A stretch of 64,000 bases of DNA from Lewinellaceae bacterium (lineage in GTDB: Bacteria > Bacteroidota > Bacteroidia > Chitinophagales > Saprospiraceae). Location of the stretch: NCBI GenBank assembly GCA_020636325.1, contig JACJYC010000006.1, positions 124,001 to 188,000 on the forward strand, in the 5' to 3' direction. Positions 51,378 through 60,743 of the stretch are shown in pieces (within the stretch, counting starts at the first letter, position 1; each line of letters opens with the position of its first letter). The notes under the pieces were generated by a model. It was not told the origin of the DNA. It made no database searches and worked only from the letters and a program-made list of their open reading frames with translations. Position numbers and translations under genes: made by a program.

Positions 51378-53264
51378 TTACCCGGAAGGCGCTTCGGCCG
51401 ATACACGATATAAACGGTCCATGTACAGCTGAAGGTATGTAAGGTTTACTTTTCCATTCTCGGTAACGTTCTGAATGATCTTGTCGATCACCATCGGGTC
51501 TTCGATCACCATTCCCGCTTCTGCGGATGCTTTTTTGATGACCTCCACGGCAGTTTCCTGCGACACCGGCCTTACCCTCACCTGTTCTTCCAGGATATTG
51601 GGTACAAACGCCTCCAGGTCCTGGATCTGGGTGAAGAATTCGTCGCGCAGCACGATCACCAGGTCCGTATTCCGCCTCGATTCGAGGAGGTTGGCAATGT
51701 GCAGGTTGAGGTGCAGGATCTGTGCGGGGTCCTGCACCCAGATGAAGAACTCTTCAAACTGGTCAAAGATAAGGACTTTCCTGTCGACTTGCTGCGGGAT
51801 TTTATCGTCCCACCGGTAGGCGATCTGGAGGAGCATCGGCTCCTGGTTGGGTTGCGGTTCGACGGACAGCATTTTCCTGACCGGAGCGCTGTCGATGAGC
51901 TCCCGGTTGCAGCGGATATAACGCACGCTGCAAAGCGATTCGATCCGGGGCATCAGGCCCGCCCTGATCAGCGAGGTTTTTCCGATGCCCATCGGTCCGA
52001 GCACAAGGGTCGTGCGGTTCTCCATTTCGTTGATAATGGTATCGAACAGTTCCCGGATCTCTTTGTCGCGGCCGAAAAAGATGGCGGCCATTTCCTGGGA
52101 ATAGGGTTCGAAACCGACAAAGGGATTGGCCGGCAGGTCGTGTGCGGGTAGTTCCTTCGGCAACGGGATGCCCTGAGGCCTGGCTTCGAAGATCTGCATG
52201 GCCAGGCTGTCGTGCGCCAGCTCGTACTGGTCGTTGTCGAGGGGGCGGAGGATCCTGCGGTTGACAAAGAATTCGAGGAAAACGCTGATCCGCGTGGTGC
52301 TCATGTCGATGGGGCTGAGCGAGGGCAGGTCTTCCCGTTTGACGGGTATCTTGGTGCCTTTGTCGGATACGAAGGTCTTGAGCCAGCGAACGGCCATATC
52401 GCGCCGGTCGACTTCCCTGGCAAAAACCTCCAGCTGTTCGTCCAGAAAATCGGCCAGCACATCCTTGATGGTGCCGACCTTTGCGATCAGTTCCTCGTCA
52501 AAAACGATGTTGTTGGGGTCCTGCTCGTAGGCCAGGCGGTACATCTTGTCGAGCAGTACCTGGAGGTAGGGCAATTGCACCCGGCCGATGCCTTCGGTGA
52601 CGTTGTCGATGATCTCTTCGGCGATCTCGTCGTAACAAAGCTGGATATTGAACCTGGGGTTGCGGGCCGTTTCCAGGATCACCCGCCGGGCGTTGGCCCG
52701 GTTCATCGGTTCGATCCGGAGGCGCTTGTCGAAGAGCTTGGGCACTTTTCGTTCAAACTCGGAAAGGTGCGCCAGGTATTCCTCCCGGATGGAGATCACG
52801 ATTTTGCAGGCGAGGTTGGCATCCAGGATGTTCTTTACGGTTTCGATAAAGGTTTCCTGTTCGGATGCCGTACCGAGGATGAAGAGTTCTTCAAACTGAT
52901 CGAAAAGCAGGTAAATGGGGCGAAGGTGGTCGAGGTACAGGGAATGGATCATTTCCCGGACGTTGTAGCCCTCTTCAAAGGATTTCATGGTGTCCTTCGC
53001 CCGAAGTTCCCGGACGAGGGCTTTGTTGATGTTTTCCTGCCGTCGGATATAGACGTCAAACCAGTCGCTGGAGTCGAAACGGTTGGCCAATCCGCATTTG
53101 ATGAGGCTGGTTTTGCCGGTGCCGGACATGCCGTAGACCAGTATCAGATTGGTCTGGTAGGTCATCTGATACAATGCTTCAATCTCGGTCTCCCTGCCGA
53201 AGAAGATGTCCTTATCTTCTTTGTCGTATGAATCCAGCAGTTTGAATGGCGACTGTTTCAGCAT
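51378..53264 (-). CDS. Double nSTAND1 ATPase
   Basis: 628 residues with two STAND-type NTPase modules. Module 1: FFGRETEIEAL, Walker A GMSGTGKTS (45-53), Walker B LLFDQFEELFI (Asp122), winged helix to about 360. Module 2: FFGRDKEIREL, Walker A GPMGIGKTS (423-431), Walker B VLIFDQFEEFFIW (Asp501). The second module stops after its helical lid (YLQLYMDRLYRV); its winged helix is found at the start of the downstream gene product. Both P-loops are intact. Lies between the CHAT protease gene (133 bp) and the WD40 gene (78 bp). Confidence 0.9.
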   Translation of the reverse strand: MLKQSPFKLLDSYDKEDKDIFFGRETEIEALYQMTYQTNLILVYGMSGTGKTSLIKCGLANRFDSSDWFDVYIRRQENINKALVRELRAKDTMKSFEEGYNVREMIHSLYLDHLRPIYLLFDQFEELFILGTASEQETFIETVKNILDANLACKIVISIREEYLAHLSEFERKVPKLFDKRLRIEPMNRANARRVILETARNPRFNIQLCYDEIAEEIIDNVTEGIGRVQLPYLQVLLDKMYRLAYEQDPNNIVFDEELIAKVGTIKDVLADFLDEQLEVFAREVDRRDMAVRWLKTFVSDKGTKIPVKREDLPSLSPIDMSTTRISVFLEFFVNRRILRPLDNDQYELAHDSLAMQIFEARPQGIPLPKELPAHDLPANPFVGFEPYSQEMAAIFFGRDKEIRELFDTIINEMENRTTLVLGPMGIGKTSLIRAGLMPRIESLCSVRYIRCNRELIDSAPVRKMLSVEPQPNQEPMLLQIAYRWDDKIPQQVDRKVLIFDQFEEFFIWVQDPAQILHLNLHIANLLESRRNTDLVIVLRDEFFTQIQDLEAFVPNILEEQVRVRPVSQETAVEVIKKASAEAGMVIEDPMVIDKIIQNVTENGKVNLTYLQLYMDRLYRVSAEAPSG

Positions 53265-53397
53265 TGGTTTTCCCTTTAATTGTCGTTACCGTTGCCAGGG
53301 ATCGGCATATTTGCAAATATAATTCGCAACGGCTGAATTTTATGCAATCTTCCTGGTTTTGGGTCGGTATTTCCGTCCGATATTCACTAAATCAGTT

Positions 53398-55119
53398 TTA
53401 TGATTTGATGGTTACCCTGGTAAATCGATCCAGGGCGTCTTTGACATCCTTGTACTGCCGGTCGTTCACCTCCAGGGTATCCTTGAGGTTGTCTACCAGA
53501 ACGTAAAAACAACTGCCGCTTGTTTGGTACCGGTAGTAGAAAAGCTTGGAATTCTGCTCCCGGATCAATGCATTCTGGTCGATGATGAAAGGCGATAGAT
53601 TGAGGTAAGGGTGGAGTTCATCCTCGTTTTTCATCAGCACCACGGAATTGCTTTCCGTAAATTGATCGGCCACCAGCGTGTCATCCAGTACCCCGATAGC
53701 GGCGGTTATCCGGTCGAGGATCACCAGATTATGGATATAGGACGGCGGCTGATGCCTGAATTTCTGGAGGTCTATGGATTTTATGGTGGCCAGGGTATAC
53801 TTGGCGCAGAATCCCAGATGGGTGAATATTTCGCAAAGCTGGTCTTCGGCCTGGACGCAAAAGCTCTCGATCTCGTCCGCTGTGATGGCGCCTTCCAGTT
53901 CCCGTTTCATTTCCTCGAGGAAAAGCTGGGCGGTATGGAAGGCGTCCTCGGCGTAGAAGGTCTTCTGAAGGTCTCCGAATTCCTCAACGAAAGGCTGGAT
54001 CTTATTTGCTGTGAAAATCTCGCTGACCGCCCGGATCAAGGGCACATAATCATAGGTTGCGACCTGATCCGGCTGCAGGCCGAAATAGGCGTTGAGGACG
54101 GCTTTTTGCTCATCCGGTATGTTCAGCTTGTCGTTGTTGTATCTTTCATCCCACAACTGAGAAAGCATGATAAAGGCCAGCAGTTCAAGGGCTACCGAGT
54201 ATACGTTGACGATCTTCCGGAGCCGGTCTGTGCTGATCTCCTCCGAAAGCAGCAGCTTGCGCAGGTGGGTGCCGATCGGGGTCGGAAACGAGTCGATCAC
54301 CGCCACGCGAAGGTCCCTCAGCCTGGGGTCTTTGCCTTTTTTCCGCGCATCATCGATCATGCCTTTGATGAGCGAGGAATAGGGCTCGATGGCGTTGGCG
54401 ATGGTCTGTATGATCTTGTCGTTGATGGAGCCGGTATCGGTATGGCGCAGGCCCGCTCCCCGGACGATGAACGAGGCGGAACTGGTGACCGGCAATTTCC
54501 AGGTCAGAATATCTTCCTTGCCGGGGAGGATGAAAAGGCCCCAGGGCAGGGAGGTCAGATCTCCCTTTTGGGCCAGGTCGAATCCGCGGTTGATCCCGGC
54601 AGCCTGGCCGGTTTCCATGAGATAGCCGGCGCTGGCCAGTTTGAACGCCTCTTCGATGCTGTGCTGGGTAGCGAGGGCCTGATAAAGGGTAGCGGCAAAC
54701 TTCTCCGCGTTTTCGTCGCCTATGGGGACGCTGGTGGCAATGATGGCCGGCACGCCGAGTTCGAACAGGAGTTTTACCTGGTCCAGGGTAGAGCAACCGT
54801 TGAGGACCACCAGCTTGAGGTTCTTCTGCAACCCCAGAACCTGGGCAACCCCTCTGGCGTCAGCGGCTGCGCCCTTCAGGAAGATCTGGGTGCTGCCGGC
54901 ATGGCCGCCGTAATGAAAAATGGCTACGCGGTCCTTGAATTCTGCCAGTCTGCTGGTCAGGTCTTTGACGGTTGTGGAAGATTCGCTGAAAAATTGGAAA
55001 TAGTTCTTATTGGCCAGGGGTAACAGGAAGTCTGTTATGGCCTTTCGCTCTTTATCCAAAAGAGCCAGGTGAGCATCTTGATCGTTAGCAAAGGCTAAAA
55101 AGATAACCGGCGCATCCAT
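53398..55119 (-). CDS. CHAT-domain caspase-like protease
   Basis: 573 residues, no signal peptide. The first 200 residues are a CHAT domain: strand VAIFHYGGHAG with catalytic His73 and strand KLVVLNGCST with catalytic Cys109, followed by LGVPAIIATSVPI. The remaining 370 residues are mainly helical (e.g. YSSLIKGMIDDARKKGKD) and not recognised; they may bind the ATPase partner. CHAT proteases next to STAND ATPases act as effectors in known bacterial conflict systems, including cleavage of gasdermins; no gasdermin-like gene is seen here, so the substrate is open. Confidence 0.88.
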   Translation of the reverse strand: MDAPVIFLAFANDQDAHLALLDKERKAITDFLLPLANKNYFQFFSESSTTVKDLTSRLAEFKDRVAIFHYGGHAGSTQIFLKGAAADARGVAQVLGLQKNLKLVVLNGCSTLDQVKLLFELGVPAIIATSVPIGDENAEKFAATLYQALATQHSIEEAFKLASAGYLMETGQAAGINRGFDLAQKGDLTSLPWGLFILPGKEDILTWKLPVTSSASFIVRGAGLRHTDTGSINDKIIQTIANAIEPYSSLIKGMIDDARKKGKDPRLRDLRVAVIDSFPTPIGTHLRKLLLSEEISTDRLRKIVNVYSVALELLAFIMLSQLWDERYNNDKLNIPDEQKAVLNAYFGLQPDQVATYDYVPLIRAVSEIFTANKIQPFVEEFGDLQKTFYAEDAFHTAQLFLEEMKRELEGAITADEIESFCVQAEDQLCEIFTHLGFCAKYTLATIKSIDLQKFRHQPPSYIHNLVILDRITAAIGVLDDTLVADQFTESNSVVLMKNEDELHPYLNLSPFIIDQNALIREQNSKLFYYRYQTSGSCFYVLVDNLKDTLEVNDRQYKDVKDALDRFTRVTIKS

Positions 55120-55447
55120 TCGATGGTCGCTGTTGGATTTTTGGGTTTATTGATAAACTAATTTTCCGGCAAAATAGTGTTTTTACCCTTTAAATTGTTA
55201 AAAAATATGATATAATTAAAGTTCCATTGATTGAAATTTTACCGCTATTGGTTGAAAATAAAAGGATTGTAGCACATAGTAACCTTATTTTTGAATGCCG
55301 GAAAGAGAGATGGATCAATCTTTTATGGAGGAATTGAGGAATTGAGGAATCGAGGAATTGAGGAATTGAGGAATTGAGGAATCGAGGAATCGAGGAATCG
55401 AATCAATCGAACAATTGAACAATCCCCAGTCTTCTAACTCAGCAAGG
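55120..55447. other. Divergent intergenic region, CHAT operon / lytS-like gene
   Basis: No gene. A+T-rich left half, with a near -7 box (CTATTTTG, minus strand, around 55174) for the CHAT operon. A plus-strand TATTTTTG at 55286-55293 may be the -7 box of the kinase gene; a GAGGAATT repeat follows it. Confidence 0.5.
55319..55424. repeat. GAGGAATT octamer repeat
   Basis: About nine units of GAGGAATT/GAGGAATC (period 8), running into AATCAATCGAACAATTGAACAATCC, words of the large array at 20.4-22.2 kb. Same family as 19.65 kb. It would be part of the kinase mRNA leader if the 55286 promoter is used. Confidence 0.9.
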
Positions 55448-56455
55448 ATGAACAGAAATATCTTAGGACTGCATATTTTGGTCTGGCTGGCCGCTACCCT
55501 GGTCCATGCCGGGATTTTCAGCCGGTTTATGCCGTTTGGCGTCAGCCTGTTCCGGGCAACAGGGAATATGGCCTCCATGGCCGTCATTTTTTACCTGAAC
55601 ATTTTCCTGGTGAACCGGTTCCTGGAACGCCGGCGTTACGCGATTTATCTCGGGCTGGTTCTGGTGGCGGTCCTGTTCATGGTGGGGGTCAGGGTCCGGT
55701 TCAACCTGCTCTTCCCTGAAATGCCTATTTCTGAATGGCTCCGGGGCGACCAGGTGAACAACTGGCGGGTCGGCGCCCTGGCGACCAACGCGGGCGTTCT
55801 GATGATCAGCGCCATTTACCAGTTGATCCTGAACCGGAACGCAGCCGCCCGGCGCACCCTCGAACTCCAGGCCAGCGAACAGGAAGCCCACCTGCAATTC
55901 CTGAAGGCCCAGATCAACCCGCATTTCCTGTTCAACACCCTCAACAATATCTACTCCCTGGCCACCGTCCGGTCGGATAAGACGGCGGGCATGGTCCTTC
56001 GCCTCTCCAACCTGCTCCGGTACGTCATCTACGACGGGCAAGCCGAAAAACTGCCGCTCAGCAAGGAGGTCGACCAGATCCGCGAATACATCGAATTGTT
56101 CCGGATGCGGAGCGAAACGCCGCTCGATATCCGGTTCGAGGTAGCGGGTGACCTTTCCGGTGTCAGGCTCGAACCGATGGTGCTCATCCCCATTGTTGAA
56201 AATTGCTTCAAACACTGCGACTTTGAACACAACCCGGAGGCATTCATACACCTCAGCCTCCAGGTCGAAGCGCAACAGATCCGGTTTGTCGCCGTGAATT
56301 CAAAGGACGATGCCAACCGCCAAAAGGACAGCCAGGGCGGGGTAGGGCTGGCCAATATCCGCCAACGGCTGGCGCTGAAATACCCGGATCGGCACCAGCT
56401 GGAGATTAACGGGGATAAAGGGCGGTTTGAGGTGGTTTTGTTGTTGGATACCTGA
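55448..56455 (+). CDS. LytS-type sensor histidine kinase
   Basis: 335 residues from ATG 55448, the first ATG after the repeat. Four hydrophobic segments in the first 130 residues, a short helix, then a His_kinase domain with phospho-acceptor His159 (KAQINPHFLFNTLNNI) and a HATPase domain (PIVENCFKHC as N-box, GGVGLANIRQRL as G-box). It is the usual partner of LytTR regulators; none is adjacent, and the only one in the window is at 23715-24470. Signal unknown. Confidence 0.92.
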   Translation: MNRNILGLHILVWLAATLVHAGIFSRFMPFGVSLFRATGNMASMAVIFYLNIFLVNRFLERRRYAIYLGLVLVAVLFMVGVRVRFNLLFPEMPISEWLRGDQVNNWRVGALATNAGVLMISAIYQLILNRNAAARRTLELQASEQEAHLQFLKAQINPHFLFNTLNNIYSLATVRSDKTAGMVLRLSNLLRYVIYDGQAEKLPLSKEVDQIREYIELFRMRSETPLDIRFEVAGDLSGVRLEPMVLIPIVENCFKHCDFEHNPEAFIHLSLQVEAQQIRFVAVNSKDDANRQKDSQGGVGLANIRQRLALKYPDRHQLEINGDKGRFEVVLLLDT

Positions 56456-56573
56456 TGCCGGTTACTGATGGCCGCCCGCCATCGCAGATCTTCATATACC
56501 GGCCCTACAGGCCGGTGGCTTACGTGTTGCCGGGGTGCTAAAGGTATTGCGATCCTAACGGACCGCTGGAGAC

Positions 56574-56680
56574 TATTCAGCATTTTGTGTCAACCGGATT
56601 TTTAGCATGCGCAGCTTGCTAAAAATCAGATCTTTGCGTCTTTGTGCGAAAACACTGTTTTGAACAGTCTCGACCGCTGT
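56574..56680 (-). repeat. Dispersed hairpin element, copy 1
   Basis: About 105 bp, found again in reverse orientation at 62236-62348. Shared parts: AGACTGTTCAAAA, GTGTTTTCGC, AGACGCAAAGA, a hairpin, then CAAAATTC/CAAAATGC. The hairpin is TTTTTAGCAAGC / GCATGCTAAAAA with a TGC loop; in copy 2 the arms have a different sequence but the same length and loop. Confidence 0.78.
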
Positions 56681-56765
56681 ACTGGGCAGCTCAATCAGGG
56701 GTAAAGGCATCCGTATTGCAAATGCAAATCGAAGAAGTCCAATTTTGTTACGCGAAAGGGCCGTT

Positions 56766-56838
56766 ACCACTGCCAACTGCCAACTGCCAACTGCCAACTG
56801 CCAACTGCCCACTGCCCACTGCCCACTGCCAACTGCCC
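56766..56838. repeat. AACTGCC heptamer block
   Basis: About ten units of AACTGCC, three in the form CACTGCC. Period exactly 7. Confidence 0.92.
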
Positions 56839-56895
56839 CCCCGTCGCATTGACAGAAAAACAATATATTTGGGGAGCGAACCAAGTACCGGCAGT

Positions 56896-59769
56896 ATGAG
56901 AAAGCTGTTTCTTCTTGGGGTGTTATTAGCGCCCTTATGGAGTTTTGCCCAACAAAGTAAAGTGGACAGCCTGAAGGCCGTATTGGCAACAGTGAAAACC
57001 GATACGGCGGAATTGCGGGTATTGCTGGACCTTTGCGCCCAATTCCAGTTTTTGCCGCGCAAGGATCTGCTCGCGTACGGGCAACGGGCCGTTAACATTG
57101 CGGAAAGCGAACATAGGCAAAGGGAATTGTCATTCGGCTGGTACTTCATTGCCATGAGCTATTATTACGAAGGGAAGTACGATGATGCCGCCGAAGCCGC
57201 CGAAAAATGTGTGGCCGTCATCCGGGAAACGGGCAACAAGACCAGCATGCTGGATGCCCTTACGCTTATGGGCGCCATTTACAATCAGAAAGGGGATCAC
57301 GGCAAGGCCCTCGACGCCCATTTCGAATCATTGGCCATCTCCGAACAGCTCAGCGATGAAGCCGGGAAAGCTTTCGCCTACAACAATATCGGGACCGTCT
57401 ATTTCAACAATAACCAGCAGGCGGACGCCCTGAAGTATTTCCGCAAGGCCCTGACCAGCTACGCCGCAGTCGGGGACTCGCTTTACATGGGAATCGTGTA
57501 CTCCAACCTGGGAGAACTCCATCCCGACCCGGATTCCTCCATTCATTACCTGACGCTGGCCCTTGAGGTGCTGGAGCGTTTCGAATATGAAGACGCTATC
57601 GCTCACGTGGCCGCCAATCTTGGGGAGGTTTACACCGGGAAAAAGGATTGGCCGCAGGCTGAAAAATACCTGTTTCTTGCCATTGAAATATGGGAAAAGA
57701 CCGGGCTGGCGAGCGGCCTGAACAGCCCCTTCCGGACCCTCGGCCGGATCAATGCCCAGCGGGGCAATTTGCCGGAAGCCATGCAATGGTTTGATAAAGC
57801 CCTGGAAAATGCCCGGGGACAGAGCCCGGTCATCCTGAAGGATACTTATTTGTATATGTCCGAAACCTTCCGCCAGATCGGGCAGTATAAAGAGGCGCTG
57901 GATTATCTCTCCCAGGCCGACGTACTCAAGGATTCTCTTTTCAATGAAGAAAAAGCCCAGCAACTGGTGGAGGCTGAAACCCGGTACCATACCAATTTGC
58001 TCGCCCGGCAAAGCGCTGAAAAAGACCTGACCATCGCAAACCAGCAAAACCGGCAAAAGAATATCCTGATCGCCGCCATACTCGTCCTGCTGGTTGTGGG
58101 CGGCGGGTTCCAGTACCTTCGCCAACGGGAAAGCCTCCGGAAAAAAGAGGCTGAAACGGCACTTCGGATCCAGCAGGCGGAAGCGGATAAACTTCGGGAA
58201 GTGGATAAAATGAAATCCTCCTTTTTTGCCAATATCAGCCACGAATTTCGCACCCCCCTGACGCTCATTCTCGGCCCACTGGAAGAAGGGCTTTCCGGCG
58301 CGTCGCGCAACCATCAAATACCGCTGAAGTTGGAACAAAACGACGCCCGGATGATGCGGCGCAATGCCAACCGGCTGCTGGAGCTGATCAATCAGTTGCT
58401 CGATCTTTCCAGACTGGAAGGGGGCAGGCTTAAGCTCAACGTCCGGGAAGGCGATCTGGCCCAATTGTTCAGGGCGGTTGCGTTCTCTTTTGAAAGTCTG
58501 GCTACCCGTAAGAAGGTTCGCTATCGGATTGAAAACCAACCCGAACAGATTATGGGGTGGTTTGATGCCGATAAGGTGGAAAAGATCCTGGCCAACCTGT
58601 TGTCCAATGCCTTCAAATTCTGTCGCGAAAACGGACAGGTACAGGTTGGTCTGTCATTGGACAATGACCTGGCTTGCATCAGGGTTACAGACGATGGCCC
58701 CGGCATACCCCACGGAGAGCTGGATCGCATCTTTGACCGGTTTTACCAAACGGCCGGGCAGGATGAATCGTACGGCGGTACCGGGATCGGGCTGGCGCTG
58801 GTCAGGGAGCTGGTGAATCTTCACAAAGGCCATATCCGGGTCGAAAGCGAGGAAGGCCGGGGCGCAGGGTTTACGGTCCGCCTGCCGCTTGAAAAGGAGC
58901 AATATGATGCCGGATCGATAGAGGATAAAAATGATCCGGCGGTTTTCAGGCCAGCAGCAGCGGGAGAAGAAGAGCCGGCTCCGGCCCCGAAATCCGCCCT
59001 GGCAACCCTGGACGTTGAATCCGTCAAGCCCCAACTGCTCATCGTGGAAGACCATGAAGAAGTGCGCGCCTTTATCCGGGAACGGCTCAAGGACCAATAC
59101 CATATCCTTGAAGCCTGCGATGGACCGCAGGGGTTCCAATCGGCTATCGAACATATACCTGACCTCGTGATCACCGACCTGATGATGCCGGGTATAGACG
59201 GGGTGGAACTGGCAGGCCGGCTGAAAAAACACCCCAATACCGCCCATATCCCCATCATTATGCTCACTGCCAGGGCTGATCAGGAAGATAAATTAAAGGG
59301 ATTGGACACCGGAGCCGAAGCCTACCTGACCAAACCCTTCGATGCGCAGGAACTCCGGATCCGGGTGGCGCGTTTGATCGAACAACGGCGCAAACTCGCC
59401 AACCGTTACCAGGAAAATGCCTTGCTCAACCCCCTTGTGATCACCGTTTCATCCGTTGATGACCGTTTTCTGAAAGGGGTTCGTGAAACCATCAGGAATC
59501 ACCTGGACGATGAGTCATTCGGGGTACCTGAACTGGGCGACGCCATGGGCATGAGCAGGAGCCAGCTCCACCGCAAGCTCAAAGCCCTGACCGGCTTCTC
59601 CCCCAATGAATTGATCCGGAATATCCGCCTGGAACACGGTAAGGCCCTGTTGGAAAAAGGCGCCGGAAACGCGTCGGAAGTCGCTTTTATGGTCGGGTTC
59701 AGCAGCCTGTCCTACTTTTCCAAATGCTTCAGCGACTACTTCGGGTATCCGCCTTCGAAAGTGGAATGA
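56896..59769 (+). CDS. Hybrid histidine kinase / response regulator with AraC domain
   Basis: 957 residues from ATG 56896, which begins a signal peptide (MRKLFLLGVLLAPLWSFAQQ); upstream open frame reads through the heptamer repeat and is not coding. In order: TPR repeats (about 60-370), one TM segment (about 391-409), HisKA with phospho-His449 (FFANISHEFRTPLTL), HATPase (about 545-660, DGPGIP and GGTGIGLALVRELV), receiver with Asp761 (LVITDLMMPGIDG), AraC-type helix-turn-helix at the end (about 850-957, LGDAMGMSRSQLHRKL). One protein spans from periplasmic sensing by the TPRs to DNA binding. Targets unknown. Confidence 0.95.
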   Translation: MRKLFLLGVLLAPLWSFAQQSKVDSLKAVLATVKTDTAELRVLLDLCAQFQFLPRKDLLAYGQRAVNIAESEHRQRELSFGWYFIAMSYYYEGKYDDAAEAAEKCVAVIRETGNKTSMLDALTLMGAIYNQKGDHGKALDAHFESLAISEQLSDEAGKAFAYNNIGTVYFNNNQQADALKYFRKALTSYAAVGDSLYMGIVYSNLGELHPDPDSSIHYLTLALEVLERFEYEDAIAHVAANLGEVYTGKKDWPQAEKYLFLAIEIWEKTGLASGLNSPFRTLGRINAQRGNLPEAMQWFDKALENARGQSPVILKDTYLYMSETFRQIGQYKEALDYLSQADVLKDSLFNEEKAQQLVEAETRYHTNLLARQSAEKDLTIANQQNRQKNILIAAILVLLVVGGGFQYLRQRESLRKKEAETALRIQQAEADKLREVDKMKSSFFANISHEFRTPLTLILGPLEEGLSGASRNHQIPLKLEQNDARMMRRNANRLLELINQLLDLSRLEGGRLKLNVREGDLAQLFRAVAFSFESLATRKKVRYRIENQPEQIMGWFDADKVEKILANLLSNAFKFCRENGQVQVGLSLDNDLACIRVTDDGPGIPHGELDRIFDRFYQTAGQDESYGGTGIGLALVRELVNLHKGHIRVESEEGRGAGFTVRLPLEKEQYDAGSIEDKNDPAVFRPAAAGEEEPAPAPKSALATLDVESVKPQLLIVEDHEEVRAFIRERLKDQYHILEACDGPQGFQSAIEHIPDLVITDLMMPGIDGVELAGRLKKHPNTAHIPIIMLTARADQEDKLKGLDTGAEAYLTKPFDAQELRIRVARLIEQRRKLANRYQENALLNPLVITVSSVDDRFLKGVRETIRNHLDDESFGVPELGDAMGMSRSQLHRKLKALTGFSPNELIRNIRLEHGKALLEKGAGNASEVAFMVGFSSLSYFSKCFSDYFGYPPSKVE

Positions 59770-59772
59770 GAT

Positions 59773-60743
59773 TTAATTCTTTGATGCAGCCCTTCTCAAC
59801 CGGTCATTGATGGCTGTTCCGAGGCCGGTTTCCGGAAGGGATTCGGCAAGAATGAGCTCAATGCCGAGAGCGTCCAGGTGGCGAAGGGCTGAGAATAATC
59901 GGCCGGCGGGCGGCTTCCTTCAGGTCGCCGGTAGGGGAGAGGGCGATCTGGAGCTCGTCCGGAATTTCCGGAAAATGGGTTTGAAATGACAATACCCCGA
60001 TCCGTTTACCTGGATGTTGATCCAGTGATTCCCGGATCGGGCCGAGTATCAGCGGCACCCTCGGCGCGTAATGGCTTTTCAACATGCCCGGAGCGGACGG
60101 ATTGGAAGTGGAATGCGGCATGACCCTGAGGGGGCCGGTTATCCTTTCGATCTCTTCCACCGGGATGCCGCCTTTTCGGTACAGTACAGGGGTTTTGTCG
60201 TCGTCCCAGCCTACAATGGTGCTTTCAATGCCGACCTCGCAGGGGCCGCCGTCCAGGATATAGGGGATCTTGTCGCCCAATTGCCGGGCGACGTGTTCGG
60301 CCGTGGTCGGGCTGATATAACCGAACGGATTGGCGCTGGGGGCTGCCAGCGGAAAATCCAGCATCGCCAGCAATTCCTGCGCCATCGGATGCCTGGGCGA
60401 CCGGACGGCCACCAGAGATGACCCGAGGTCGTCAGATCGGGAACAAGGTCGCTCTTCGGCAGCAACAGGGTCAGCGGACCCGGCATCAGGGCATCGGCGA
60501 GCGCCAGGGCTTGTTCCGGAACGGCCTTCACCCAATTTGAGATCCGCTCTGCCGGATAAACGTGGATAATCAGGGGTCGAACGCCGGCCGGTTCTTCACC
60601 GCGTATATTTCAGAAACCGCCCTGTTGCTCAGCGCATTGCCGGCAAGGCCATAAACCGTTTCGGTAGGAATGGCGACCACCTCTTCCTGTTGCAGCAACC
60701 AGACTGCGTGCTCAATATCCGTACCCATTTCTGCCATTTTCAT
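59773..60743 (-). CDS. Threonylcarbamoyl-AMP synthase (Sua5), frameshifted
   Basis: Makes threonylcarbamoyl-adenylate for the t6A37 modification of tRNA, normally essential. The protein can be read only in three frames: MKMAEMGTDIEHAVWLLQQE, IPTETVYGLAGNA and KNRPAFDP; then, after a missing C in a CCCC run (about 60573-60576), LIIHVYPAERISNWV to LLPKSDLVPDLTTSG; then, after about 60420, SLVAVRSPRHPMAQELL to SPTGDLKEAARR; then, after about 59905, LFSALRHLDALGIELILA to the stop. Each part fits the family, so I judge these to be sequence errors rather than gene decay. The start overlaps the transporter stop (ATGA). Confidence 0.8.

Larger units (their letters stand above)
56456..56895. other. 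Repeat-filled intergenic region
   Basis: No gene. Contains the palindrome CCGGCC-CTACA-GGCCGG (56502-56518), the dispersed hairpin element (56574-56680) and an AACTGCC heptamer block (56766-56838). The kinase start at 56896 lies after all of these. Confidence 0.75.

Noticed and set aside
56644..56895. 84-residue N-terminal extension of the hybrid kinase.
   Set aside because: It reads through the dispersed element and heptamers, while ATG 56896 starts a normal signal peptide.
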